From Zavarzinella formosa DSM 19928 (lineage in GTDB: Bacteria; Planctomycetota; Planctomycetia; Gemmatales; Gemmataceae), in the NCBI RefSeq assembly GCF_000255705.1, contig NZ_JH636439.1:1414335-1478334 (forward strand): a stretch of 64,000 nt of DNA. The letters are read 5' to 3'. Below the pieces are notes generated by a model. That model did no database searches, was not told the origin of the DNA, and was given only the letters and a program-made list of their open reading frames with translations. The position numbers and the translations under genes are program-made. Numbering within the stretch: the stretch's first letter is position 1; each line of letters begins with the position of its first letter. This document shows, one piece after another, positions 46,534 to 56,547 of this stretch.

Positions 46534-47946
46534 ATGGCTGGCCCGCCGACTCTTCAGTTTCTCGGTGCGGCCGGAACCGTCACCGGGTCCAAATACCTCG
46601 TCAAACATCGCGGTCAGCAGGTGATGCTCGATTGCGGCTTATTCCAAGGCCTCAAGGAACTCCGACTCCGCAACTGGATGAAACCCGGCTACGGCGCTCG
46701 GGAAATCGCCGCTGTGGTATTAAGCCACGCCCACATTGACCACACCGGGTATTTGCCTCTGCTGGTCAAACACGGTTTTCGCGGTCGCATCCATTGCACT
46801 GCCGCCACGGAAGATTTGTTGGAAATTCTTCTGCCGGATTCGGCCCGTTTGCAGGAAGAAGACACCGAGCGATCCAACCAGCAGGGATACACCAAACACA
46901 AGCCGGCGCTGCCGTTGTTCGACATGAACGACGTGAAGGCAACGCTAAAACTATTAGACACCCATCCGTTCCGCAAAGAATTCCCGGTGGCCGGGGATAT
47001 GCGGGCGACCTTCCGGCCGATGGGGCATATTCTCGGCTCGGCCTCGATTGATCTGGCCATCGGCAAGCCCGATCCTCTTCGACTGGTGTTCTCGGGAGAT
47101 GTGGGCCGATACGGCCGGCCGATTCTGCGTGATCCTGTCTCCGTGCCTGAAGCGGATGTGCTGTTGGTGGAATCCACCTACGGGGATCGATTGCATGCCG
47201 ATGACCCGATGGAAGCCCTTGCGGAGATCATCAACGATGCCGTCAAACGAGGCGGGGCTATCATTGTTCCGGCGTTTGCCGTGGACCGGACGCAAGAACT
47301 GATTTGGTGTATCAATCAATTGGAATTGCAGAATCGCATCCCGGAATTGCCGGTCTTTATTGACAGTCCGATGGCGATTGAAGTGACCGATTTGTATTCT
47401 CGCCACACGGCCGAGCATAATTTTGAGGCGTCGCTTTTCCACGGAGATCGCAACCCGATTCGCTCGGCCCGGCAGGTGATGATTCATTCCCGAGATGAGT
47501 CAAAAGAACTCAACGGCATGTCCGGCCCGATGATCGTGATCGCCGGGAGCGGCATGGCGACCGGCGGGCGCGTGTTGCACCATCTCGCGGCCAGGCTGGG
47601 CGATCCTCGAACCACGGTGATGTTCGCCGGGTTTCAGGCCCAAGGAACGCGGGGCCGATCACTGGAAGAGGGGGCGAAATCGGTTCTCATTCACGGCCGG
47701 GAAGTACCGGTGCATGCCAAGATATGCCGACTGCACGGGCTGTCGGCCCATGCGGACCAAAACGAACTGATGCGATGGCTCGGCGAGTTCCAACGGCCGC
47801 CGGCCCATTGTTACCTCGTCCACGGTGAACCATCGGCGGCCGCTGTGTTGGCCAAGCGGATCGAGGATGAACTGGACTGGCCGGTGTCTGTGGCCCAAGA
47901 CCAGCAAGTGGTGACATTGACAAAGAATGCCGAATGGCCCGCCTGA
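46534..47946 (+). CDS. metallo-beta-lactamase/beta-CASP ribonuclease-type protein
   Basis: 470 residues resembling the archaeal/bacterial CPSF73-like RNA processing family. Zinc ligands: SHAHIDHTG (HxHxDH), GHILGSAS, FSGDVGRYG; beta-CASP motifs PAFAVDRTQEL, DSPMA, GSGMATGGR and the C-terminal HGLSAHADQ. The sequence LHGLSAHADQNELMRWL matches the RMMBL part. Probable RNA exo/endonuclease; substrate unknown. ATG 46534 after GAGGGTGAG. Same strand as the haem protein gene, 124 bases upstream. Confidence 0.94.
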   Translation: MAGPPTLQFLGAAGTVTGSKYLVKHRGQQVMLDCGLFQGLKELRLRNWMKPGYGAREIAAVVLSHAHIDHTGYLPLLVKHGFRGRIHCTAATEDLLEILLPDSARLQEEDTERSNQQGYTKHKPALPLFDMNDVKATLKLLDTHPFRKEFPVAGDMRATFRPMGHILGSASIDLAIGKPDPLRLVFSGDVGRYGRPILRDPVSVPEADVLLVESTYGDRLHADDPMEALAEIINDAVKRGGAIIVPAFAVDRTQELIWCINQLELQNRIPELPVFIDSPMAIEVTDLYSRHTAEHNFEASLFHGDRNPIRSARQVMIHSRDESKELNGMSGPMIVIAGSGMATGGRVLHHLAARLGDPRTTVMFAGFQAQGTRGRSLEEGAKSVLIHGREVPVHAKICRLHGLSAHADQNELMRWLGEFQRPPAHCYLVHGEPSAAAVLAKRIEDELDWPVSVAQDQQVVTLTKNAEWPA

Positions 47947-48070
47947 GGAAATGACGCAAGGGGTGCATGGCCGGGAAATAATCCTTGATCCCGCTCCCCG
48001 ACTGTTGAATAATCACCCTTCCCACCCACCTGTTGGCATTTTGGGTCTCTCCCGGTCGGAGCGTGATTTC

Positions 48071-51000
48071 ATGCGATTTCCAATCTTTCGATCCTTGTTC
48101 GTTCTGGCGCTGGCCATCGGCCAAGCTCCGGCCGCCGATTTGATTCAGTTGAAAAAAAGAGATCATATCTCCATCGTGGGGAACACCCTTGCGGATCGGA
48201 TGCAGCACGACGGCTGGCTGGAAACAGAACTCCATCGCCGGTTTCCCCAGCTTGATCTCACCATTCGTAACCTCGGTTTTTCCGGGGATGAACTGACCCA
48301 CCGGATTCGCTCCTCGAATTTTGGGACGCCCGAGGAATGGCTGACCAAAACGAAGACAGACGTGGTGTTCGCCTTTTTCGGCTACAACGAATCCTTTGCC
48401 GGTCAGGACGGGTTGCCCAAGTTCAAGTCTGATCTCACGGAGTTCATCCGCAAAACGACTGGCTCAAAATACAACGGAACCAACAACGCGAAACTCGTGT
48501 TGTTCTCCCCAATTGCCCATGAAAACTTGAAAGACTCCTCGCTGCCGGATGGCTCGGCCAACAACGCCCGCTTGAAACTCTATACGGCCGCGATGGCCGA
48601 GGTAGCGAAGTCGGAGAAAGTGCCGTTCGTCGATCTGTTCACGCCGACGAGCGAACTCTATCCCCAAGTCAAGAATCCGCTGACAATCAACGGCGTTCAC
48701 CTGACGGCCGAGGGGAATCATGCTGTCGCGGGGATGATTGGCAATTCGCTTTTCGAGACTCCCGACGCCTCCAAGACGCCGCCGGAAAAATATTTGGAAG
48801 ACATTCGGAAGGCCGTGCTGGATAAAAATTTTCACTGGTTTGAACGTTATCGCACAACGGACGGTTACTCCATTTACGGCGGCCGGGCCGATCTCCGCTT
48901 CGTCGGAGGACAGACCAACCGCGACGTGGCGCAACGGGAAATGGAAGTTCTCGATGTGATGACCGAGAACCGAGACAAGGCCGTTTGGGCCGCCGCTCAA
49001 CTAAAACCCTTTAAGATCGACGACTCGAACACTCCCGGCTTCATCCCGGTGGAAACCAACAAGCCCGGCCCGCTGCCGGGCAAGAAACATTTGTTCCTGA
49101 GCGGGGAAGAGTCCGTTCAACGGATGAAAGTGGGCAAGGGTCTTCAAGTCAACTTGTTCGCGGACGAGAAGCAATTTCCCGAATTGGTAAACACCGTCCA
49201 AATGCAATGGGATTCGCGAGGCCGGTTGTGGGTGGCGACTTGGGCTTCCTACCCGCACTGGAAGCCGAAAGATCCCATGAATGACAAACTGGTGATCTTG
49301 GAAGACACGAACGGAGACGGCAAAGCCGACAAGTTGACGGTGTTTGCCGATGGGTTGCACAATCCCACCGGCTTCGAGTTTGCCAATGGCGGCGTGATTA
49401 TCGCCCAAGCCCCGGACTTGATTTTCTTGAAAGACACGAATGGGGACGACAAAGCCGATGTGCGAACGCGAATCCTCAGCGGCATCGATTCAGCCGACAC
49501 GCATCACACATCAAACAGCTTTGCCCGCGATCCGGGGGGGGCGTTGTACTTCCAAGAGGGAACCTTCCACCACACGCAGGTTGAAAGCCCTTGGGGGCCG
49601 ACGCAACGATGCGCCAACGCCGGGGTGTTTCGCTACGAACCCCGTTCGCAAAAGTTTGACGTGTATGTTTCCTTTGGCTTCGCCAATCCGCACGGACACG
49701 TTTTCGACCGATTTGGCCAAGACATCGTGGTCGATGGCACCGGGGCCAATCCCTATCACGCCGCCCTGTTCTCCGGCCATCTCGACTATCCGAACAAGCA
49801 TGGCCGGCCGCCGCAGGTGTATCAACAACGCACCCGACCTTGTCCGGGGATGGAATATCTCAGCGGCACGCATTTTCCGCAGGAGTTTCAGGGCAATTTG
49901 CTGGTGGGGAACGTGATCGGCCTCCAAGGCATTTTGCGGTATCGCATTTCACCGCAAGATTCCAGCTTCAAAGGCGAGGAACTGGAACCGATTGTCTCCT
50001 CCACCGATCCGAACTTTCGGCCTGCCGACATCAAGATGGGGCCGGACGGGGCCATTTATTTTTGCGACTGGCACAACCCGATCATTGGCCATATGCAGCA
50101 CAATCTCCGAGATCCCAGCCGTGCTCACGAATATGGCCGGGTGTATCGGGTAACACACATAGACAGGCCATTGCAAGAACGAACCAAGATCGTCGGGGAG
50201 CCGATTGCCAATTTGGTAAATCTTCTGGAATCGACCGATGATCGGGTGCGAAATTTAGCCCGGTTGGAACTGGAATCTCGCGACCCCAAGGAAGTTTTGG
50301 CGGCGACCCATGCCTTTTATGACCGCAAGGATTCGACACCGGCGGTGCGTGAACTGCGCGGAATGGAAACGCTGTGGCTGCATCAGCGGCTTGACATCCC
50401 GGATGTCGGGCATTTGAAAACCATGCTCAAGGCCACGGACCCACGCATCCGAGCGGCGGCCGTCCGGGTGCTTTGTTACTGGCGGGATCGGGTTCCTGAC
50501 GTGCTGGAAGAACTGAAGACACTGGCCGCTGACGAGGCCGGGAATGTGCGGTTGGAGGCTGTTCGGGCGGCCAGCTTCTTAACCACGCCGGAAGCGGTGG
50601 AAGTGCCGTTGATCGCCCAAGACAAGCCGATGGATGTGTATCTGGAGTTTGTCATCGGCGAGACGATGAAAGCCCTCGATCCGCATGTGAAAAAGGCACT
50701 CTCAGCCAACAAGGAAATTGCCTTCAGTACCCCGGCCGGGGCACGCTATTTCCTCAAGACGGTCAGCACCGATCAACTGTTGAAGATGAAGCGCACGCCC
50801 GGACTGTACATGGAACTGTTGTTCCGCGCCGGCGTGCAGGACAACGTCCGCAAGGAAGCGTTGGCCGGTTTGGCGGCAAACACCAAGAAGGGGGAACTGG
50901 CGGTTCTGTTGGGTGCCATCAAGACCTACGACCAGCAAGCCAGCCAGGCCGAGGGTGTGGGCTACGATCTCGTTCGCTTGCTCACCGACCGACCGGCGAG

Positions 51001-53035
51001 CGAGTTGCAAGCTTTCCGTAAGGAGTTATTGGATCTGGCCGACAATGCCAAAACCCCGGTGATTCGCCGACTGGCCATCGCCGCCCTGTTTACGGCCGAC
51101 GGTTCGCCGGAAGCCATGTGGGCCGACGGTCAAAAGTCACTCGTTGCGTTGCAAGACACGGTGAACGCGGTGCCGATGGTGCGTGATGTCTCGCTGAGGG
51201 CCGCCATTTATCCGAAACTGGTTCAATTACTCGCTGGGCTGCCGTCTGGCTTGGCCGCCAAATTGCCGAAAGGCAAGCAAGTCAACGGCCGGTATGTTCG
51301 CATCGAACTACCCGGTAAACAGCGGACGCTCACGTTGGCCGAGGTGGAGGTAATCAGTCAGGGGGCGAACATCGCCCGGAATGGTAAGGCCACACAAAGT
51401 TCGGTGTCCAATGGCGGCACGCCAGATCGCGGCATCGACGGGAAGAAAAGCGGTTCCTACGGCGATGGCGGCCAAACCCATACCCGCGAGGGAACGGACA
51501 ATCCTTGGTGGGAAGTGGATCTCGGGGCCGAGTATCCCATCGAAACCATCAATGTGTTTAACCGGACAGAAGGTAATCTCGGCAGCCGGTTGAACAACTT
51601 CAAACTGGTGGTTCTGAACAATGGCCGCCGGGAAGTGTTTTCAAAGGACAAGAACCCGGCTCCGGCGACCTCGGTGAGTTTCACGGTGGGCACCGAATCC
51701 GTGGATCAAACAATCCGTCGGGCCGCCATGCTGGCGATGACCACCGTGCGAGGGAAGGAGGCGGACACCTTCCGCAATCTTGCCCAGTTCGTCGCCAAGG
51801 ACGAAGACCGGGGAGCCGCGTTGCAGGCGATGCTTCGGCTGCCAATTGCCGAGTTCCCCAAGGATCAGGCGAAGACGCTGCTGGAGACGTTGACGGGTTA
51901 CATCCGCAATTTGCCGACCACGGAACGCACGTCGCCGACCGCCCTTGATTCGCTGCAACTGGCCGACTCTTTGGCCAGCCTCCTGCCGGTGTCGGAAGCC
52001 CGTGCGGTTCGCAAGGAACTGGGCGAACTCGGCGTGCAGGTAATCCGGGTGGGAACGCTCACCGATCAGATGCTCTACGACAAAGACCGGATGGTGATCC
52101 AAGCGGTCAAGCCCGTGGAATTTGTCTTTGAAAATACGGACATCATGCCGCACAATTTAGTGTTCATTCAACCGGGTTCACTGGAGGAGATCGGCAATCT
52201 GGCCGAAGCCCAAGGCACGCAACCGGGGGCGTTGGAACGACATTACGTTCCCGGATCAAACAAGATTCTGCTCGCCAGCAAGCTGCTACAGCCGCAATCG
52301 AGCGAGAAGATGTCGTTCGTCGCCCCGAAAGAACCGGGGGTGTACCCGTATGTTTGCACCTACCCCGGCCACTGGCGTCGGATGCACGGTGCCTTGTACG
52401 TGGTCGCCGATCTGGAAGGGTATCAGGCCGACCCGGAAGGGTATCTCGCCAAGAACCCGCTGCCGATCAAGGACGAGTACCTGAAGTTTAACCGGCCGCG
52501 CAAGGAATGGAAGCTGGAAGAACTGGCCGGAGTTGCCGATGCGATGAAATCCGGCCGGTCGTTTGCCACGGCGAAGCAAATCTTCACCATCGGCAGTTGC
52601 GTGTCGTGCCACAAGATGAACGGCGTCGGCCAAGAATTGGGACCGGACCTCACCAAACTCGATGCCAAACTGTATCAGCCGAGCGAACTGCTCAAGCATA
52701 TGCTGGAACCGTCGCTGAAGATCGACGCCAAGTACAAGACGTACACATTCAACCTGAGTTCCGGCAAACCCGTCTCCGGGATGATTCTGGAAGAAACCAA
52801 GGACAAAGTGCTGGTGATCGAGAATCCGCTGGCGAGCAATCAGCCCAAGGTGATCGCGGTGGCCGACATCGACAGTCGTAAAGAATCGCTGAGTTCCATC
52901 ATGCCGAAGGGACTGTTGGACAAGTTGACCAAGGAAGAAATCCTTGATCTGATCGCGTACATCATGGCAAAGGGGGACGCCAAACACCCGCTCTTCCAAG
53001 GATTGCATGATCATCACGGAAAGCATGACCATTAA
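48071..53035 (+). CDS. giant PVC-type haem-binding protein: SGNH, propeller, HEAT, F5/8C, cupredoxin, cytochrome c
   Basis: 1654 residues from ATG 48071 with a signal peptide (FRSLFVLALAIGQAPA). Order: SGNH-hydrolase-like domain (20-230; the Ser block reads GNTLADRM, so the nucleophile is lost, while HLTAEGN is kept), TIGR02604-like propeller (about 345-690), HEAT repeats (about 720-1060), a discoidin F5/8C-like domain (about 1070-1190), a cupredoxin with H1361, C near 1429 (VCTYPGHWRRM) and Met, and a C-terminal cytochrome c (CVSCHK at 1510). Probably an outer-face redox or substrate-binding protein. Single gene; ends in a His/Asp run. Confidence 0.92.
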   Translation: MRFPIFRSLFVLALAIGQAPAADLIQLKKRDHISIVGNTLADRMQHDGWLETELHRRFPQLDLTIRNLGFSGDELTHRIRSSNFGTPEEWLTKTKTDVVFAFFGYNESFAGQDGLPKFKSDLTEFIRKTTGSKYNGTNNAKLVLFSPIAHENLKDSSLPDGSANNARLKLYTAAMAEVAKSEKVPFVDLFTPTSELYPQVKNPLTINGVHLTAEGNHAVAGMIGNSLFETPDASKTPPEKYLEDIRKAVLDKNFHWFERYRTTDGYSIYGGRADLRFVGGQTNRDVAQREMEVLDVMTENRDKAVWAAAQLKPFKIDDSNTPGFIPVETNKPGPLPGKKHLFLSGEESVQRMKVGKGLQVNLFADEKQFPELVNTVQMQWDSRGRLWVATWASYPHWKPKDPMNDKLVILEDTNGDGKADKLTVFADGLHNPTGFEFANGGVIIAQAPDLIFLKDTNGDDKADVRTRILSGIDSADTHHTSNSFARDPGGALYFQEGTFHHTQVESPWGPTQRCANAGVFRYEPRSQKFDVYVSFGFANPHGHVFDRFGQDIVVDGTGANPYHAALFSGHLDYPNKHGRPPQVYQQRTRPCPGMEYLSGTHFPQEFQGNLLVGNVIGLQGILRYRISPQDSSFKGEELEPIVSSTDPNFRPADIKMGPDGAIYFCDWHNPIIGHMQHNLRDPSRAHEYGRVYRVTHIDRPLQERTKIVGEPIANLVNLLESTDDRVRNLARLELESRDPKEVLAATHAFYDRKDSTPAVRELRGMETLWLHQRLDIPDVGHLKTMLKATDPRIRAAAVRVLCYWRDRVPDVLEELKTLAADEAGNVRLEAVRAASFLTTPEAVEVPLIAQDKPMDVYLEFVIGETMKALDPHVKKALSANKEIAFSTPAGARYFLKTVSTDQLLKMKRTPGLYMELLFRAGVQDNVRKEALAGLAANTKKGELAVLLGAIKTYDQQASQAEGVGYDLVRLLTDRPASELQAFRKELLDLADNAKTPVIRRLAIAALFTADGSPEAMWADGQKSLVALQDTVNAVPMVRDVSLRAAIYPKLVQLLAGLPSGLAAKLPKGKQVNGRYVRIELPGKQRTLTLAEVEVISQGANIARNGKATQSSVSNGGTPDRGIDGKKSGSYGDGGQTHTREGTDNPWWEVDLGAEYPIETINVFNRTEGNLGSRLNNFKLVVLNNGRREVFSKDKNPAPATSVSFTVGTESVDQTIRRAAMLAMTTVRGKEADTFRNLAQFVAKDEDRGAALQAMLRLPIAEFPKDQAKTLLETLTGYIRNLPTTERTSPTALDSLQLADSLASLLPVSEARAVRKELGELGVQVIRVGTLTDQMLYDKDRMVIQAVKPVEFVFENTDIMPHNLVFIQPGSLEEIGNLAEAQGTQPGALERHYVPGSNKILLASKLLQPQSSEKMSFVAPKEPGVYPYVCTYPGHWRRMHGALYVVADLEGYQADPEGYLAKNPLPIKDEYLKFNRPRKEWKLEELAGVADAMKSGRSFATAKQIFTIGSCVSCHKMNGVGQELGPDLTKLDAKLYQPSELLKHMLEPSLKIDAKYKTYTFNLSSGKPVSGMILEETKDKVLVIENPLASNQPKVIAVADIDSRKESLSSIMPKGLLDKLTKEEILDLIAYIMAKGDAKHPLFQGLHDHHGKHDH

Positions 53036-53176
53036 TGTTTGAATAATCGACCAAGCGAAAGAAATTTGTTCTTATTGGTGTTTGATTGATACCTGCGTTC
53101 TGGACTTGCGTAATCCAGCCGCCGAGTCTATCCTCCGGCGATGTGTGGCATGGAACGCCGCCATTGGGAGCAAGGC

Positions 53177-56100
53177 ATGACGCCTGCACGCCGGGGGCTG
53201 ATTCGGCTCGTTCGCGTGTGCTTCGTTCTTGTGGCCGTTGGCTACGGGGCGTGGTGGCTCTATGACTACGCCTTCAAACCCGGCGAGGTGCGTCGCCGGG
53301 TGTACGAAGCGTTGGAAGGCAAATTCGACGGCGTGGACATCGAACTCGGTTCTGCCCGCATGCGGCCGTTTCTCGGCGGCGTCAACATCACCGACCTCAA
53401 GCTGATTCGCCGGGACGACCCCAGCCGCACGCCTTTTCTGCATGTCCCCAAAGCCACCATCTGGTTCGACAAATCGCTGGCGTTGCAGAAATTGCCGCTT
53501 GGCAAAATCGAGTTGGAGGATTCGCACATCCGTTTGATTCGGGATGCCAACGGCTCGTGGAACGTCCAGGGATTGATGACTCCCGGCAAAAAGGGGGACG
53601 GCCCTGCACCGGTGTTGGTTCTCAAAAAGGCCCGTGTGAGCATCATCGACCAGAAGCAGGGGCTTTCCGGCGAGCTTGAAATCAAGAACACGGATTTGAC
53701 GATCGTCAACGATCCCGAAACGCTATACACCGTCGAGGCCCGTGGAGAGGCCAGCCCGTTGGGCAAGTTTCATCTCAGTGGCAAATTTGAGGAAAATCTC
53801 GGAGCCAGCGGTCGTCTGCAAGTTCGCGAGGCAACCATCGGCGCCTCGCTTTCCCGGTTGCTTTCCATGTTGAAACCCGAGGCCGCCCAAGCCATTGACG
53901 GACTCGATGGACGCCTGGGACTGGATGTGAAACTCGATTGGAAGGCGAACCGGCCCATCATGCGCGGTTTGGATGTGGAGGTCAACTTCGGCGAGGGGGT
54001 TTACCGAAATCCCGACCTGCCCGCCGCTGTCACCGATCTGACTGCGAAGTTTCATTTTCGAGACGGAGAACTGAAGGCCGATCCGATCACCGGTAAATTG
54101 GCCGGGGCCAACTTCCAGGTAAAACTGGACATGGATTTCCGCGATCTGATGAATTTGGATCCGAAGGCCCCTCCGCCGGACATCATCGGGACGATGGACG
54201 AACGCATCCGACGATTGGAAATGGAGATCAAGGATATCCAGATCAACGCCGAATTGTTTGCCTTGCTCCCTCCCAAATATCAGGAAATCCAAAGTGATTA
54301 CCTTCCCAGGGGGGCGGCCGACTTTAGCTTCGAGCAATACCGGGAGGGGGATCGCACCATTCGCAAAGGGGTCTTCCATCCCAAGGGGATGTCAGCCACT
54401 TATGAGGGGTTTGCTTACCCCGTGGATCACATTCGTGGAACCATTGATGCGACATTCAGCCCGGACCAGCCCACGAAATTGGTGTTTGACCTTGCCGGAG
54501 AAGGAAACGGTCAGGCCGTCACCTGCAAGGGGACGGTGACGCCCGGAGCGGAGCGGGATGTTGACTTGGTGATTTCCGGTAGTTCGGTCAAACTGGACAA
54601 AACGCTCATCGAGGCGTTGCCGGGAAAAATCCCCAAGTTTGTGCAAAGTCTTCGGGCAACCGCCGTGGGGGATTTCACGGCCAAAATCCGGCACAACGCC
54701 CGCATCCGTCAAGAACACGGGCCGGATGTGAACGACAACGAATTCGATATTTTCATCCGGGACGGGTCGTTGAACTATGATGAGTTCCCGTATCCGTTGA
54801 AAAACCTCACGGGCAATCTCTATATTCGCACGGTGCCGGATCATCCCACCATTCAACCAATGGCGCCGGGTCAAAACCCGGTCGTTGGCGACTCCGAAGT
54901 GGGGTCGGTCGCCTTCAAAAATTTCCGAGCCATCGGACCGGGCGGGACGAAGGTGAAACTCAGCGGTGGCAAGGTTCCGGAAGAGGGGGGGATGCTTCTC
55001 TCCATCAATGCCTACGCGGAATCGATGCAACTGTCAGGGGACTTGCAAAAGGCCGTCGGCAAACTCCACTTGGAAAAGGCGTGGAGCACTTTCGAGCCTT
55101 CCGGCCGGATGAATTGCAACATTGAAGTGAGAATTCACGAACGCTGTCCGAAAGGTTCCAAGCAACCGGTTCAGTTCATGCCGGCCCGCGATTTGGAACT
55201 CGGGCTGTCCTTCAACGGGGCGTCGATTTGCCCGAAGTTCTTTCCGTATGCGATTTCGGAACTGGCGGGCAAAGTTTACATCGCCAAATCCCGAGTGGAA
55301 ATCCACGAATTGCGGGGCCGACACGGTCCCACGGAGGTGAGCCTCTCCGGCGCCGAGATTCGCCTGCCTGCCGCCGGTGGATTCTGGGCAAGTTTGTCTG
55401 ACTTGAAGTTCTCGCCGGTGGTGACAGATCGGGAGTTCCTGACAGCGTTGCCAAAGGGGCTTCGCAGAGCCTGGGAAGGGCTTGAATTCAACGGGCCGGT
55501 GACCATTCACGCGAAAGAACTCGTGATCGACGACCAGGGAAAGCGACCAGAACCTTTGCCCAACATTCCGCAGGTCGCGGGAGTCGTTCCTGTCACTGCC
55601 CGCGGAACAATGGGTTCGACGCTTCCTGTCGCCCAACCGACTTTTTTCTGGGACGCCACGCTGACGTTTCAAAATGCGAGTTTTAAGACCGGCATGACAT
55701 GGGAAAAAGCCACGGGGCAATTTGCGACCACCGGACGTTATGAGGGAGACCGGCTTGGCCGAGTGAAGGGCAATCTGGCCGTCGATCAGGCGATGGTTCT
55801 CAAGCAACCCGTCGAAATGGTCTCGGCCCATTTGGATGTGGATCCCTCGAAACCGGACATCCTGCTGTTCCCGTGGATCAAGGCGAAAATCTATGGCGGC
55901 GAGGTTGGGGGGCAAGCCAGGGTCGTGATGGGATCGCCTTTGAAGTTTGATCTTTCCCTCAGTGGCACGAGATTGCGACTGGAGGAGATCGCAGCCGTCA
56001 ACAAGCTCGGGCCGAAGACGCATCTGACGGGCCTGTCCACGGCCCGGTTGAAGCTCTCCAATCCCGTTGATCCGACGACAAAAATACCGACCCTTGAAGG

Positions 56101-56530
56101 GGAGGGGGAATTCGACATCCCCAACGGCAAACTGCTTGACTTGCCGGTGATTTTGGATGTCATCAAGCTCGCCCGCCTGCGGCCAATGGACGAGACCATG
56201 TTCGAGGAGGCTCATGCGGTCTTCCGAATTCGCGGGAACCGGATGAAGTTCGATCAATTGGATCTGATCGGCAATGCCTTCAGCCTTGGCGGCGAGGGAG
56301 AGATGAACCTCGACGGCACGCGCGCAGGCTTTGAATTTTACACCGTCTGGACGAACATTCGGGACTTCTTCGGCGGCAAGGGGGAGATTCCCGCCCGCCT
56401 GAGCAGCAATCTGTACAAAATCAAGGTCTCCGGCAATCTCGGAGACGAAAAGCCCCGCGTGGAGCAGGTTCCCCTGCCCGTCGTGATGGAACCCGTCCGG
56501 CGGATGCTCGACCGGGCGGGCGGCAGGTAA
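53177..56530 (+). CDS. AsmA-family periplasmic lipid-transfer-like protein
   Basis: 1117 residues from ATG 53177 (GGGAGCAAGG before it). One N-terminal TM (LVRVCFVLVAVGYGAWWLY) then a periplasmic body of repeated AsmA-like beta units: IELGSARMRPFLGGVNITD, repeated DLKFSPVV, ARLKLSNPVD and the C-terminal EGEGEFDIPNGKLLDLPV block with the AsmA_2-type GEGEMNLDGTRAGFEF. AsmA proteins are rod-shaped beta-taco bridges that move lipid across the periplasm. It lies 17 bases before an LptF/G-like permease, an unusual and suggestive pairing. Length is typical of large AsmA members. Confidence 0.85.
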   Translation: MTPARRGLIRLVRVCFVLVAVGYGAWWLYDYAFKPGEVRRRVYEALEGKFDGVDIELGSARMRPFLGGVNITDLKLIRRDDPSRTPFLHVPKATIWFDKSLALQKLPLGKIELEDSHIRLIRDANGSWNVQGLMTPGKKGDGPAPVLVLKKARVSIIDQKQGLSGELEIKNTDLTIVNDPETLYTVEARGEASPLGKFHLSGKFEENLGASGRLQVREATIGASLSRLLSMLKPEAAQAIDGLDGRLGLDVKLDWKANRPIMRGLDVEVNFGEGVYRNPDLPAAVTDLTAKFHFRDGELKADPITGKLAGANFQVKLDMDFRDLMNLDPKAPPPDIIGTMDERIRRLEMEIKDIQINAELFALLPPKYQEIQSDYLPRGAADFSFEQYREGDRTIRKGVFHPKGMSATYEGFAYPVDHIRGTIDATFSPDQPTKLVFDLAGEGNGQAVTCKGTVTPGAERDVDLVISGSSVKLDKTLIEALPGKIPKFVQSLRATAVGDFTAKIRHNARIRQEHGPDVNDNEFDIFIRDGSLNYDEFPYPLKNLTGNLYIRTVPDHPTIQPMAPGQNPVVGDSEVGSVAFKNFRAIGPGGTKVKLSGGKVPEEGGMLLSINAYAESMQLSGDLQKAVGKLHLEKAWSTFEPSGRMNCNIEVRIHERCPKGSKQPVQFMPARDLELGLSFNGASICPKFFPYAISELAGKVYIAKSRVEIHELRGRHGPTEVSLSGAEIRLPAAGGFWASLSDLKFSPVVTDREFLTALPKGLRRAWEGLEFNGPVTIHAKELVIDDQGKRPEPLPNIPQVAGVVPVTARGTMGSTLPVAQPTFFWDATLTFQNASFKTGMTWEKATGQFATTGRYEGDRLGRVKGNLAVDQAMVLKQPVEMVSAHLDVDPSKPDILLFPWIKAKIYGGEVGGQARVVMGSPLKFDLSLSGTRLRLEEIAAVNKLGPKTHLTGLSTARLKLSNPVDPTTKIPTLEGEGEFDIPNGKLLDLPVILDVIKLARLRPMDETMFEEAHAVFRIRGNRMKFDQLDLIGNAFSLGGEGEMNLDGTRAGFEFYTVWTNIRDFFGGKGEIPARLSSNLYKIKVSGNLGDEKPRVEQVPLPVVMEPVRRMLDRAGGR

Positions 56531-56547
56531 CCTCCGGGAGACAGATC

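Noticed and set aside
55034-56257. 407-codon minus-strand frame within the AsmA gene
   Set aside because: Antisense shadow; the plus strand has AsmA motifs throughout.
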